NCBI GenBank assembly: GCA_020746105.1
Contig: CM036621.1
Span: 48,518,264-48,582,263, forward strand
Length of the DNA stretch: 64,000 nucleotides
From: Trogon surrucura
Taxonomy: Eukaryota > Chordata > Aves > Trogoniformes > Trogonidae
Reading direction: 5' to 3'
Part shown: positions 26,101 through 36,785 of the stretch, piece by piece
Position numbering within the stretch: the stretch's first letter is position 1
Layout of the letters: each line of letters starts with the position of its first letter
The notes under the pieces: generated by a model
Told to the model about the DNA's origin: nothing
What the model saw: the letters and a program-made list of their open reading frames with translations, nothing else
Databases searched by the model: none
Program-made: the position numbers and the translations under genes

Positions 26101-29100
26101 AGTGGTTTTATTGGGATAGGTCCTTTTACCCTTCTTATCCAGACAGCAAAGGTATCATGTTGCTGCCTGTAGCCACCGTGCATCCCAGTCATCACTGTCA
26201 TGTTCACCCCAATGCTCCGTTCGCACGTGTGTTTGCTGAGGCTGTTGGCCGCAATTGTTCCTTCCTGTCCAGAGCAGTTCCTGGGCAAAGCAGTCTTTTG
26301 TAGGGGTTGGGCTGTTTAACTTGCCAGGGCCAAATTCCTAAATTTTGACCCTGCTCCCAGACAACCCACCAGCACAGATACCGTTGAGAAAAAAAACTGA
26401 GCAGATTTGGAGTCAATCTGTCTGCTTCCCAGCTTGCTGCCACCACAGGTCATGGCAGCCTCCCTTTGTTTGCAGGTATCTGCCTCCCCTCTGAGCACAC
26501 CATATAAAGATGCTGATGCTTCTCAAGTAGGTCAACAAGTTTTGGTCCTTCCTGTGTTCCCTTTGAGCCTTTTACCACTTTGCCCAGTTGGTAGTTGCTC
26601 TTGAAAAGTCCCAGGGAAGGGAAGAAATGAAATGAGAAGCCCCTGCCAGAGGTGACTGGTACTGTCTGTGCCACAAGGTAAAAGGCAGTTGAAAAACAGT
26701 GACAGGAACTGTTGGGTCTGAGTCTGCAATCACACCAGGAGAGGAGGACTCCAGGGAGGGTAATTCTACAATGTCATTGGGGTTTTTTTCTTGTATTTCA
26801 GGTGTACCTGGCTGCTGGGAAGACCTACCACCTTGAGAAGACCCTGAAGGAGCTTGAGGAAGGGGCTCAGCACAGCGGCACTACTGACTCGGAGCTGTCA
26901 GAGCTGGAGGACAAAGTGGCCTCAGCAGCTGCTCAGGTGCAGCAGTCAGAGAGTGAGGTGAGGGCTTGGCTCCAAGAGATGCTTTGCCCAGCCAGTGATG
27001 GCAAACAAAGTTGGTGATGGATCCTCCAGCCACCACCTGTGTGGTTTTTTTCCTCCCTTTAAAGATATCAGACATCGAATCTCGGATTGCAGCTCTGTCT
27101 GCTGCAGGGCTGACGGTGAAGTCGGTGGAAAAGGCAAGGAAGAAGTCGAGTGGACAGGTGAGCTTGCATTGTGATGGGGATGAGAGGTCCCAGGCCTGAG
27201 ATGTCCATTGTCTTGAGCTGTTGCTGCCACCCATGGGCACTGTGAAGAGCTGCCTGGCTTGCTGAGCTGTGCCCAGCTCCCTCCCTGCTGCCCGGTGGAC
27301 AATACTGATTCCTTACATGCATCAAGGGAGGATTTTGTACCTGGGGCTGCAGGGAGGGCATGCAGGGCTGCTGCATGCACCATGGCTCGGGTTCAACTCC
27401 TGCAGTTCCATAGGGGTTTTTATAATCACAATCTGTCAGGCAGAGTTGCTGCTGTGGCAGCATGTTGCCTCTTGATCACCTTAGGGATCAACCTGGCTTA
27501 AGCAAAAGAGGTGGAAATACAAGGAAAGGCACACCAAGTTGTCTGCCTCCTCTGCACCCCAGAGAAACCTCTGCCCTTCTTCTGCCCACAGGCTGCCTGC
27601 CTGACCTCTCCCGGTCCCACCAGCAGCAGTCCAGGGGAGTCTTTGGATGACATTAAAGTGAGTATGTGTTTAATCTGTGCTGGCGAGTGCATGTGGCACA
27701 ACATGAAGCACAGGGGACAACCAGGGTCTCCAGAGAGCTACTTTCAGAGCGGTGGCCTCTGAGGGCATCTCTGTCCTCCCACCCCCTTCCCCATGGCAGG
27801 CTGCTCCCCTTCTCTCACAGGCAATGCCCGGACTGCAGGGGTTCAGGAGGAAGTTCAACAGTCCCTTTGAAATCACCGGTAAGGACCGTGGCTCTACCCA
27901 TGGGAGGTGGGGACCCGTGGGTGGATGGGCTGGGCTTTGGGGGACATTCAGTTCTCTCTCTGCATCCATTTGTCTGCACTGGGGGATTCTCTTCCCTCTG
28001 CTTGTGGTGTCTCGTTAGGACGGCCCGGGGGGAAACCTGCAATGGATGACTGAGAAAGGAGGAGGCATGTGGCAGGATCGGGGAAAGTGATGGAAAAGCA
28101 GAGGTCAGGCTGAGTTGACTCAGTCCTCCAAGAACAGAACTTTCTGCAGTCTGGGCTCCTGCCACCCCAGAGTCTAGGGAGGCATCTGCGTTACTTCACC
28201 TCTGGCATTTTGTTGGCTGTTAGATCTCAAAGCCTCACCTAAGCCTATCTGCTCCTCCTCCTCACTTGGCCATCTTGGGGAAGGTATCCTTCACCCTGTT
28301 TCCCACCTGCCTCAGCCACTGGTCTCTGGTAGCAGGGGAAAGAGGCCCTCCACAGCCCCGCTATGAGAAACAGCAGCTTGGGAGCACTTCAAAATAGACA
28401 GTGACCTGAAAATTGGCACAGCAGCTTGTGTGGTGGGGGCAATCACTGGAAACATTTAATCATGACCAATATTAGCAAGACCCATTAGGAAATGACTTTT
28501 CTATTTCTCTCTTATCTCACATCATAAGCTTAAAGGCAGAAAGAAAGACTCTCCTTCCAGATAATGGAAGATGAAGGGAGGGAAGGAGAGAAAGATCATT
28601 AATGCAGAGAAGGAATTGCGTTTTCCCCATGCACACAGATGATTAACAGTTCTGTTTCCCAAGCTGAAGCTGGTAGGTGGAAAGGTTCCTTCTTGTGCTG
28701 AGGAAGAGTCATCTACTCTCTTTCCTGCAAAGGGCTGGCAGATAAAGGCAACCCGAGGGACACGTCAGCCCTGCGAAGAGATAGAGGGATGTGCAGTCAG
28801 GAGAAACGTCATCAGGCGAGCATAATCCCCTCTGCCTGGGCTGGTGATGTGGTGACTCGGTCTCCTGACTGCCTTCCCTGCAGGTCAATGTCTTGCAAAG
28901 TTGGGCCTGCAAAGCTTCATCTGGTGGAAATTGGTTGCAGAGAGACTTATTAAGCCAAGAGTGTGTCATAGGCCAGGACGGTGAGAGCTCCTTGCAAGCT
29001 GGGCTTTTACTGTACCAAGATGGTTTCCACAGCAGAGGGCTTGGCAGTTGACCACTGACAGGCTGACCCAGCTCACGCAGCACTCTGCTAACCCAAGTAG

Positions 29101-29793
29101 CAGCAGCTTTGGTCTTCCTGTTTTCAAAGGGCTTCCCACCACCCTCCTGGAAAGGGAAGTGCAGTGACACCTCCAAAACCACAACCAGCTGGGCATAATA
29201 AAATCCAAGTGAGTTGGCGGGTAACTGAGACCTCTAGTGAGCTAAACGAGAACCTGTTGCCCATCTCTTCTTTCACTACAGCTCTTGATGACTCCTTTGA
29301 CCGCAACTCTATATACCGTGGCTCCCTGACACAGAGAAACCCCAACGGGAAGAACAGGAGAGTGGAGAGGCTCTTTGCGGTATGAATCCAGCCACCCGGG
29401 AGGGTTGCTGGCTTGAGATCCACATGGGACCTGCCTCCCTGGGCTTGCACAGAGGGACCTGCCCCTCACCATGCTCTCCTCAAGCTGGCAGAGCCCCCAG
29501 CTCTTAGCATTGGTCTCGCCATACTGGCTGGAGAGGGCAGGCATGCCTGAGGTCTGGGATGTTCCAAGCCCCAGGACACAGGGACAAAACAAGATGTACA
29601 TCTTCGAATTCCTGCTGCCTGCATGGTCCATGAGATGGGACAAGTCCTCGCTCCATGTGGTGGCAGCCGGAGGGGGAAAGGCGTGTTCTGGCCTCATTGC
29701 CTGGGGTGGCTCGAGGTGGTGTAGGCATGGCACTGAGCTGAAGTTTCTCCCTTTGATTCCTTGCAGAAGCCTGTGATGACCCACCTGTCCTGA
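3410..29793 (+). CDS. MLPH: Melanophilin (Slac2-a), 17 coding exons, 684 aa
   Basis: MLPH is the cytoplasmic adaptor that ties RAB27A-GTP on melanosomes to myosin Va and actin. Coding exons: 3410-3519, 7531-7752, 7979-8115, 9401-9439, 10437-10531, 11480-11608, 13012-13207, 14473-14633, 18833-18916, 21358-21546, 24499-24693, 26802-26957, 27065-27157, 27592-27657, 27821-27878, 29282-29379, 29767-29793. Every boundary is AG/GT and all phases agree, giving 2055 nt with a TGA stop. The product is about 84 residues longer than the 600-residue human protein. The N-terminal Rab-binding domain, the DFDFE segment, the acidic SSEEEE stretch, the ELSELED coil, the [10 protein letters not shown] segment and the [11 protein letters not shown] tail all match mammalian melanophilin by memory. 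I infer expression in melanocytes and feather follicles from the family. Extra alternative exons are possible; the exon list is by eye, without transcript data. Confidence 0.95.
3520..7530. other. MLPH: MLPH intron 1
   Basis: A 4.0 kb intron between a GTGAGT donor and a TTTTCTGCAG acceptor. I see no exon-like frame with good splice sites, no RNA gene and no recognisable transposon. There are short T runs near 5080 and 7070-7090. Confidence 0.6.
9401..14633 (+). other. MLPH: MLPH exons 4-8: myosin Va tail-binding region
   Basis: Residues 157-363. Exon 5 is acidic (DSDDEDD); exon 6 opens with [18 protein letters not shown], the segment that in mammals lies in the myosin Va globular-tail binding part. 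Exon 7 (residues 245-309) is poorly conserved with mammals. Exon 8 carries DMDTSDED followed by [12 protein letters not shown], matching the mammalian DVDTSDEE / HHSKRRGRASSE stretch. Exon 6 uses the less usual acceptor CTAAG. Introns between these exons are 0.9-2.9 kb and show no repeat I can name. Confidence 0.88.
14634..18832. other. MLPH: MLPH intron 8, with one exon-like segment
   Basis: The largest intron besides the first. Most of it is unremarkable, with an A run near 18020-18035. At 16520-16586 there is an acceptor-like TTGGCAG, a 67-nt heptad-patterned frame ([22 protein letters not shown]) and a GTAAAG donor-like site. Its length does not fit the phase 0 junctions on either side, so it is not included in the gene model; it could be a terminal or rare alternative exon, or chance. 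Confidence 0.5.
19041..19765 (-). repeat. CR1 LINE, 3' end, minus orientation
   Basis: On the + strand it begins with the complement of the CR1 tail (AGAATCACAGAATGG, GGTTTGAGTTGGAAG), followed by the CR1 3' UTR and last part of the reverse transcriptase gene in reverse (wording such as CCAGGTTGCTCAAAGCCC, GGGCAACCTG, GACCTGCTGGCCACGCTTCTTTTAATG). It is truncated at its 5' end, the usual state of CR1, and lies in MLPH intron 9 against the gene's direction. Similarity to the CR1 consensus looks good but not fresh. The right boundary is approximate. Confidence 0.9.
20498..20762 (+). repeat. Decayed CR1-like LINE remnant
   Basis: The stretch keeps the order of the CR1 3' end in a worn form: AAACTGCTGCAGGACAGGTTGAGGTTA..., a middle part ending GTTCAAGGTTGTTAAGAACAG, and near the end GAAGGTCTCTTCCAGCACC in the place of the usual GAGGTCCCTTCCAGCCC. 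It is much more diverged than the CR1 at 19.0-19.8 kb, so probably an older insertion, in the same intron as that copy. Confidence 0.7.
21547..26801. other. MLPH: MLPH introns 10 and 11 (apart from exon 11)
   Basis: Besides exon 11 at 24499-24693, these 5 kb show no coding exon I can defend. A frame near 24160-24348 reads well as protein (a short helical segment with KAQAEIKAL) but has no matching pair of splice sites in phase. A GA/T-rich run lies near 24020-24055. No named repeat was recognised. Confidence 0.5.
27065..29793 (+). other. MLPH: MLPH exons 13-17: C-terminal actin-binding tail
   Basis: Residues 572-684. Exon 13 gives [19 protein letters not shown] and a basic stretch KARKKSSGQ. 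Exon 14 (22 residues) is Ser/Pro-rich. Exon 15 (19 codons plus one base) carries FRRKFNSP, matching mammalian LRRKFSNS. Exon 16 carries [20 protein letters not shown]; its donor is GTATGA, weaker than the others. Exon 17 is only 27 nt and ends KPVMTHLS before TGA, the equivalent of mammalian KPVVAHQS. Basic residues here suit the known actin-binding role of this end. Confidence 0.9.
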
Positions 29794-31840
29794 GGAGAGG
29801 GGGACTTTTCTGCCGCCGCATTTCACTGATGACACAAGACCTCAGCGCAAAGCCTCGCCGCCTTCCCCCCCAAACGCTTGCTCTTTCATCTCTCATGCTT
29901 ACCTGCCTGAAACCCTAGACAGGAGGGAAGCTGGAGGCTGTGGGCAGGAGACCTTCCCAGAAGCTGCCAGGGAGAGGAGCAAGGCACTGGGGTGCAGACA
30001 CATAGCCAAGGGCTCTCATGGGAGGGTGCCAGGATGAGGCCTTGGCTTTGGGCAGTTCTTTGGTACCAGGTGAACCAAGGGGACCAGAAGGTTGCAGAGC
30101 AGGAGTGACCTCCTCGGAGGGAGATGCACATTAGCATGGCTTTCCAGCCGGGGACAATGACACAGCCCTCACTTGGCAAAAGCTCTCAGTGCCTGTCCCT
30201 GCTCTGTCCGAGTCTGATGCTGAGCAGGGACAGGAGCTGACAGCGAGTGTGGAATGTCCCAGGTAGATCAGGGGACACAGGCATTCCAGGCTCAGATTCA
30301 CATCCTTCCCAACTCCTTGCGATGTGCCTTGGAACATCACTTCCCCTCCCTGAGCAGCAAAGCAGGGTGAGAGCAGTGTCAGCTCCCTCCCAGCCAGCAC
30401 TTGGCCAACAGATCTTTGCACAAAGCCATGCAAACACCCACTGAGGCTTCTTGCCACCATGCTCAAAGCAGCTGTGACCATTTGAGGCTATGACTGAGGC
30501 AAAGCTTGCAGGAAGTGGTGGCAAGAAAGGTGAAAGAAAGGCTGGAGGGCTTGTTGGGGGATCAGTTTATTTTTCCACCTCTGAAAGAAACCTACTCTCC
30601 ATGTGACGCTGTATCAACAAGTTTAGGAGGACTCCAGCAAGCAGAGTATAGGTGTTTCTCTGGAGGCTTTCTCCACTCTGCAGAGGGGACAGCCAGTGCC
30701 AAGAGGTGCTTTGGGAATGAGTATGTCCCCTGTCCCTGCTCATGGGTTTGGAGAACCTGGTAGAACCATATGATCTTTTGACCTTCAGGGGCTGCGGTGG
30801 CCCTGGGCTCCAGGAGACAGCAGCATTGGTAATGACCCCTCCCAGATACCCCAGTTCATTTGTTTTCTTCCAACACACAATTCTCCACATCCGCTAACTC
30901 CAGTGGATCAGAGCCTGGCCCTGTACCCATGTCCAGGACACGGGATGGGGATAGAGTTGCTTTCTCTTGCAAAATGCTTTGTTAAATTTTGCTCGGTCCC
31001 TGTTGGTCCCTGCCCCTTCTGACTCCCACCTCCCTCCCTCCCTCCGCAGTGGGCAGTGTGGGAAGATGATTCACAGCCGGAGTGGGGATGTCAAACCGAT
31101 GCTGGCAGCTTCTCATTGATGGTCACTCAGGCTGGACCATTTTAGGCCATTCCTCTGCATCTGAACTAAACCCACTTTAATTATGAGCAGTAGTGTGATT
31201 TCTCATGCAAGTAACACATATGTTTGGCTTTGCTAGTAGTAGAGGCTGCTGTAGAGACTGCTAAGTGCCTAGAAATTGGTCCTGCAGTTGTCCTGAGCAG
31301 TCTTGTAAGTCCATGGTCTGGATTTCCCAGGAGGAAACAAAATCCAGTTTCTTATTTTACAATTAAATCCTTCTGGCCTGCAATCCAAAAGGGTAAGTGC
31401 AAACAACTGCTGTTGTAGAAAGTCTCCCAGCCACCCCAACATTGCTGGGTGCATGTCTTGCTGCCTAGCCTGGCCTTGGTGCTAGGATGGCAACTCCTTG
31501 GTTGGCAGAAGGAAGTTTCACCAAGATCTGGGCAATGCCATGGGTTTGCACCAACCCTTCTGGTGTCAGAGTTCAGCCTTTGCCACAATCACATCTCTTG
31601 CTGTATCTGGTTTCAGCCATAACTAGAGTCCTTCCACGCAACTGCTTGGTTGCTTGACCCTGTGAAGAAGTCTTCACAGTGAGTCTCAGCAGCGCAAACT
31701 AAGATGTCGTTCAGGCTGTAGTCACCCATCTTGTTATTTGCTGGTTTTCTGCCCCATCTGCCTATGTAGAGATTATATATATATATATGTATAAATATAC
31801 ACTGTATCATGCAATAAAGCCAATTTTGTGTCCAAAAAGT
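29794..31840 (+). other. MLPH: 3' UTR of MLPH
   Basis: From the TGA of exon 17 the sequence runs about 2 kb without introns or frames of note. It ends with the polyadenylation signal below. A short TA-rich run at 31773-31798 lies just ahead of the signal. The end is inferred from that signal and the GT-rich sequence after it. Confidence 0.6.
31813..31818 (+). terminator. MLPH: Polyadenylation signal AATAAA, probable MLPH end
   Basis: AATAAA is followed 15-45 bases later by T/GT-rich sequence (TTTTGTGTCC, GCAGTGTCTGTTC), the usual layout of a cleavage site. It is the first well-placed canonical signal after the MLPH stop codon on this strand. Confidence 0.65.
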
Positions 31841-33225
31841 TGGACCCATTTTGCAGTGTCTGTTCTTTCGTCTCACTTCAGTGAAGGCTCTTTTCCCATC
31901 CTCTCCTTTAACCAGCTGGTGCACCCCACCCCCTGCTTTAAAACTAGACAGGTGAAAGCCAGGCAGGGGTTGAATCAGTAGCATGAAAGCAGAACAGGAG
32001 GGAGATGGTGATGGACAGGATGGCAATGCAACTTGTCAGATGCTGGTCACAGAGTCATGGGTTTGATGAGCCTGGGGCAGTGGTACCCAGTAGCTAGGCC
32101 AGACAGGTACAGGGGATGCACAGCGGTGGTGGTGGGGGGGGGGTGATAAGGCAGGGCTGACCCTTAACTGTGCTGCTCAGACTCACATGGAAACCCAGGA
32201 TCAAATCTGGCAGCTGAAGCTACCCAAAACACAAGCCCACAATATCAAGGGGTTGCTTTAAATCTATATTAAATAATAGCAACAACTGTGGGATAGAGTT
32301 TTGTTGAGCCCAGGGTCTGGATTTCCTCATATGATGGACTTTTTCCTTCTCTCATCCCTCTCCCTGCCCTTGATGCCCCTCTGCAGCTCTGTCCTGTGTT
32401 CCATGCTGCTCCTATGACCACCTCCCAACACCTGCTGTGCTCAGGCATCGGACCCAACCATGCCATGAGATGGAGATATGTCCCACGGCAACGCCAGCCC
32501 CACATGGAGGTGGCAGACAAGATCTTCTCCCTGCACACACCCCATCAGTGATGGTGTGTTCACCATCCTGCCAACACAGAGATGTCCCTGTTTTGGGATG
32601 TCTAGTCCCAGTAATTCCAGTTTTGCCTGTGGGTGGACCTCTGCATGGACACTGACTAACTCTCTAAGCTGAAGACCTGGGCTTTGCTCCTCCAGCATTG
32701 TTGCATCTAGCAGACCAAACATCATCAGAAATCTTTCCCTGGTCGTGGTTTAACCCATTTGGAACAGGAGGTTTGAAGCTTTCGTGCTGTGGTGAGAATC
32801 CTGCTCCTGCCAGCCCCGCATGCCCCGGCAAGTTGTCTTCTCCTCTTCTCTATATTTAATTTCCTAATTTCCTTAAGGCAGCTTTTGGGATGGTTGAAGA
32901 AAAAAGGGTAGTGGCATCCAGTGCAACTCCTGTGTGGGAGCAGGTTTGTGGCAGCAGGACCCCAGCGTTCAGGGCAGCATCACCCACCGAACCCTCGCTG
33001 GGTGAGGGGTGGGATCCCCATGGGCAGGGTGATGGAGCAGAAAACTTTCCCTTGTCTGAAATAGCACTGGGTTGAGGACAGGGATTAACATATTGCCAAG
33101 CTATCTGCCTCGGTCAGCAGAAGATAAAGTACTGGTCTCTTCTGAGTCACAAATATCCCTGTGCTGATTTGATGAGAGGGGATGGCGGGGAGGGGAGATG
33201 CCCCAGCTCGATCACTGCTGGGGCT
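31841..33225. other. Intergenic region MLPH-PRLH
   Basis: Short spacer of about 1.4 kb. It contains a G run at 32134-32143 and no frame or repeat that I recognise. It must hold the distal part of the PRLH promoter. Confidence 0.5.
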
Positions 33226-33231
33226 CGTCTC

Positions 33232-33285
33232 TGACATCAGCACGAAACCGGCCATAAAAACGGTGACTGGAGGGGACTCCGGCTC
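33232..33285 (+). promoter_or_regulatory. PRLH: Probable PRLH core promoter
   Basis: A TATA-like CATAAAAA lies at 33253-33260. About 14 bases upstream is TGACATCA (33232-33239), one base off the cAMP-response palindrome TGACGTCA. Transcription would start about 30 bases beyond the TATA element, near 33285, in a GC-rich stretch that ends with a clean donor (GCG/GTAAGT, exon end 33346). The link to PRLH is inferred from position and orientation. Confidence 0.5.
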
Positions 33286-33346
33286 AGAGAAGCGGCCGCT
33301 CTGCTCAGCGGGACGGCAGCCAGGCACCTCGCTTTGCCACGCCGCG
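33285..33346 (+). other. PRLH: Probable non-coding first exon of PRLH
   Basis: GC-rich segment ending in a consensus donor GTAAGT at 33347. The matching acceptor is TTTGCTCCTGCAG ending at 34293, which starts the exon that holds the PRLH start codon at 34392. The 0.95 kb between them would be a 5' UTR intron. The 5' edge is estimated from the TATA-like element. Confidence 0.45.
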
Positions 33347-34391
33347 GTAAGTGCAGCCCCGGAGACGGGGAAGCGTCTCTTTTCTCTCCTTCTCACGGTA
33401 CTTTTGTTGCTGGACAATTTCCTGAGTGCTGCTTTGCCTCTGTGTGTGTGCGTGTGTCCTTGTGTCCATCCAGCTGGTTGGGGGTTCTAAAGCGGGATTG
33501 TAAAAAGTTGATGATGTAGCAGACCTGAGTTCTCAGGAGCTAGTAGCGGCTCCTGCCCATCACACTGCAAACTTCTTTGCAAAAGTCCCTGGAAATAAAG
33601 CTGCTGTGCCTGCAGTGTCCTGCTTATCCCAGCTCTCCCACTTCTGCCCTCTGCCCTGCTCCCTCCTTGCAGGTCGCTGCAGACACCAAGCTCATTGCTC
33701 AGCCCACCCTGCACAGTCCTGCTCGATGCCATAAAGCATGTGAGAGGCTGCTCCCAGTTGCTCATTTTGGCAGCTGGCTCCAGGGGTGGGTGCCCAGGGT
33801 GCAGAGGTGGCTGCAGTCCATTCATCAAGCAGCATTCAGAAGCAAAACCCGTTTGTGCCTCCACAGCCTTTGCTTGGTGCTGCTAGCCCTGCAATTTGGT
33901 GGTGGCCCCTTTCCCTGTTTTTTCGGGCTGCAGGGTCCCACAGGTGCATGGCGGGGTGGGGGGTCTCTGAGAGAAAAAGCAATTCCAGGCCTGGCCTAAA
34001 GTGCCAGGCTAGTACAAAAAACTGTTTTAATGAGCGTGATGTTTGTACAACTCACATTTGCAAGGGATATTTTCCCCAGAGATACCAGCCCCAGCAAAAA
34101 AAAATCCAGGTTTTGTTCAAGCTGCCCCAAGAACCCTCCGCATCGCTGCCTGCCTGGGGATGCTGCAATGGGGATGGCTGCACCACAACAGCAGCAATAC
34201 AGTCACCGATCCCCTCCTGACAGGGGCTCACCCTATAAGCAGTTAACCCAAGACAGGCGTCTCTGCAGCTACCAAACCCCTTTGCTCCTGCAGGTACGTC
34301 GGAGGGCACCGCTGTCTTCTTGGCAACAAAGGAAAGCACCAGGGGCTGTGAGGCTTTGGGACCAAGCCACAGTGGCCAGAGAGCAACGGGG

Positions 34392-34946
34392 ATGAAGCTG
34401 GGGGCCACTTGCCTCCTGTGCCTGCTACTCTCCTGCCTGACCCTGCCCATCGTTCACGGCCGCATCCACGAGCACTCCATGGAAATCAGGAGTAAGGGAC
34501 TCCCCCCAGCCAACTCCCTGCCTCCAGCCCACTCTGCATCTCCAGACTCAGATACATTTGTGGGGGGCTGGATGGGGTGAGGAGGGGGTTTTCCCTACGC
34601 AGTAGCAAAGGTTTGTTTTGCAACAGCCTTTGCAACAGCTTTTATGCCCCTCAATCCCTTTTCCTTCCCACCTGGTGTTTGTCATCCCCCACAGCCGTGG
34701 ATTCATGCCTTGTCCTCACTCCACGCCCCCGCATCCATCACCCCCTGACAGTACCTCTACTTTTGCCTTGCAGACCCGGGCATCGACCCCTCCTGGTACA
34801 CGGGGCGTGGAATCAGGCCAGTGGGGCGGTTTGGGCGACGACGAGCCCTGGACGGAGGCACCCATCCCAGGGTGGCCCGCCGGTGGCAAGCATGTGTCCC
34901 CCCCTACCTGCACCCCCAGCCCCCCAGGAAGGAGCAGAGCTCCTGA
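34392..34946 (+). CDS. PRLH: Prolactin-releasing peptide precursor, 2 coding exons, 90 aa
   Basis: A secreted RF-amide neuropeptide precursor acting through the G-protein receptor PRLHR; roles known in the family include feeding, stress and, in some species, prolactin release. Coding exons 34392-34491 and 34774-34946, joined in phase 1 (GTAAGG donor, TTGCCTTGCAG acceptor). Residues 1-22 form a hydrophobic signal peptide (CLLCLLLSCLTLPIVHG). The peptide follows: HSMEIR, then NPGIDPSWYTGRGIRPVGRF, then G for amidation and the basic site RRR. A 31-residue form starting at Gly23 and the 20-residue form are both predicted, as in mammals, where the last eight residues IRPVGRF plus amide are the same. 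The C-terminal remainder (ALDGGTHP...) is poorly conserved. Length matches the family (human 87). Bird genomes also have a related gene, C-RFa/PRLH2; the GIRPVGRF end and the MLPH-RAB17 setting argue for PRLH proper. Confidence 0.96.
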
Positions 34947-34958
34947 GCTGCAGCTGAC

Positions 34959-34964
34959 AATAAA
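34959..34964 (+). terminator. PRLH: Polyadenylation signal of PRLH
   Basis: AATAAA starts 13 bases after the last base of the stop codon, so the 3' UTR would be only some 30-40 nt. GT-rich sequence with CCGTGTCCC and TCTCTGTTC follows within 50 bases. Very short 3' UTRs are common in small neuropeptide genes. Confidence 0.8.
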
Positions 34965-34974
34965 AACCCTTCTC

Positions 34975-36785
34975 CTCTCATCCCCGTGTCCCAGGCTCTC
35001 TGTTCGGAAATATGGCATGGGGAGGGAGCATGAGCTAGGAGGGTGTGACGCCAAAAATTGCTCACACGGTTTTGTAGCCTGAGCTGGCAGTGCATGCAGT
35101 GCGGCACTGCTTCTTTCTCTGCATGTCCATCTGCACACACTCCAAAAAACACCCTAAATACAAAATACAAGCCCCAGAGGGTTCCCTTTCCCAGATGCAT
35201 CACTTGGGGTCCCTGCAGCATACTGACACCTGTGGGTGCTCCTGACACTTTCATTTCTGTGGTGTTGAGGTCAGAAACTTTCACCCCATTTCCATGGCCC
35301 AGGTCAGAAACACTCAGGGGAGTGCATGGGGGGTCTATCCAACTTGCTAGGTGTCCCCAGATGTCCCCTCACAAGCTGAGTTCCCAAGACAAACCACTTT
35401 ACCCCCTCTCCAGTTTGGGGGCAAGAGTGTTCACAGAAAAGGGTGACCTTCAACACCCCTGTCTGCAGCTCCTGGACCAGCTTTGAGGGTCTAAGGCTGT
35501 TTGGGGAGGAAAGGGTTAATCTTGGGAGGAGGCAGATGAGGGGAGTGGCAATTAGCACCTGATATCTCTCAGCTGCGCACCCCCCCCCACACACACACAC
35601 CCACACCCCCCCGCCCCGCCCCGTGAAGGGGATTTAAGCAGGAGGAAGCAGAAAAAAATGTCTTCTTGTTGAGGAGGAGCCTCTGTCCTGCTCTAGGAGA
35701 GTTTAGCCCTGGGAAAGTGTCACAGGTGGGTGTCCCTGGCTGGTGCAGGGTGCTGGGGGTGGGAGGTTCCCAGGCAGGGGGTGGATGGGGATGATTTGAT
35801 CTGGCAAACCTGGGCGAAGGGTACTGTGGTCCCCTCCTGTCTATGGGAAACTTCTTCAAGGGTATGTGCTGCCTTGGGGTGGAGCTCAGCCCACACAAGC
35901 CTTGACCCATGGTCTGGCATCACCATCAGGGCGTGCCCCCAAACCTCTTTGCCTGTGGCTGTGCCAGAGTTGCTACAGCTCTCCCAGAAACACCAACGTC
36001 CCTTGAGCCTGAGAGCCCCTGAGCACTAGCATGTTTTTGGGCAGAGCCTAGGAGGTTATTTTTTTTCTCCTCTTCTAGCCAAGGCGTGTAATTCCTAATG
36101 CACAAAGGGGAAGCCTGCTGTAAGGACTAAGCTACCATGACGCCCAGCATTTGTTTTGGTCCTGCTCTGTCCCCAGACTTGGGTCTTAAATTGGCAGTAA
36201 GTTGGTGATTTCTCCCAAGGATGGACTGTGACCCCTGTAATGGTTCGGGTCGGGGCTGGTGTGGTCCAGTCCCTGCCACTTCCAGGTTTCCTGCATTCCC
36301 CACCTGTGGGGAATAAAAAATAAGACACCAAAAAAAAAAAAAACCCACCAAAATAAAACACATACAAAAAAAACCTCTAGGGCTATATTCTCTTTACTTG
36401 CAGCCTGAGTGTAAAGCCACTGGGATGCACTTGCTTTGCTCTGGAAAGTTAAACCCTCCCTTTTCAGATGTGAAGGGAGACAGAGGAGGTGACATGCAGC
36501 TGGGGTGGGGGGGGATGTTGCCAGTCAGGGCCGTGGTGCTGGCGGGTCATGTTGCTCTGTGAAAGCAGAAACTTGGTGGAAGAAATCCCTGTGCTTTGTC
36601 TCTTGGATGAAGCCAGTGCTGGAGGGTTGAAGAGGTGCCATGCCCCAAGATGGGCTCTGACCTTCCTCTGAGTGAGAGGATGGTTGCGTTGAGCTGCCCC
36701 TGTGTTTCTGTGTCCCCACCTGCTTTGTCATGGCTCCTCTTTGAGACCTCATCTAGCCTCTGCTGAGGTCCAGAATTGCCCATCC
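34975..36785. other. Tail-to-tail spacer PRLH / RAB17, with low-complexity tracts
   Basis: Holds the RAB17 3' UTR on the minus strand, whose end I cannot fix: no AATAAA or ATTAAA is seen on the minus strand; an AGTAAA variant lies at 36393-36398 (complement TTTACT). A C-rich and CA-rich tract lies at 35578-35623 and an A run at 36330-36343. Confidence 0.5.
35578..35623. repeat. Simple repeat: C run, (CA)n and C-rich tract
   Basis: Nine or so C, then seven CA units, then a further C-rich tract with CCCGCCCCG. Likely length-polymorphic and able to form unusual DNA structure. Confidence 0.85.

Larger units (their letters stand above)
18833..26957 (+). other. MLPH: MLPH exons 9-12: coiled-coil / exon-F binding and actin-binding part
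   Basis: Residues 364-571. Exon 9 ([22 protein letters not shown]) is a heptad-patterned coil matching the mammalian segment that starts IFELNKHISAVE, the part that contacts the melanocyte-specific exon F of myosin Va. Exon 10 carries [18 protein letters not shown] and an acidic SSEEEERE run. Exon 11 (65 residues, with [20 protein letters not shown]) has no mammalian counterpart I recognise. Exon 12 ends in [22 protein letters not shown], nearly the mammalian sequence. Introns 8, 9 and 10 (about 4.2, 2.4 and 3.0 kb) are the largest after intron 1. Confidence 0.88.

Noticed and set aside
29242-29835. 197-residue minus-strand frame over the end of MLPH
   Set aside because: Antisense shadow of MLPH exons 16-17 and UTR, no family similarity.
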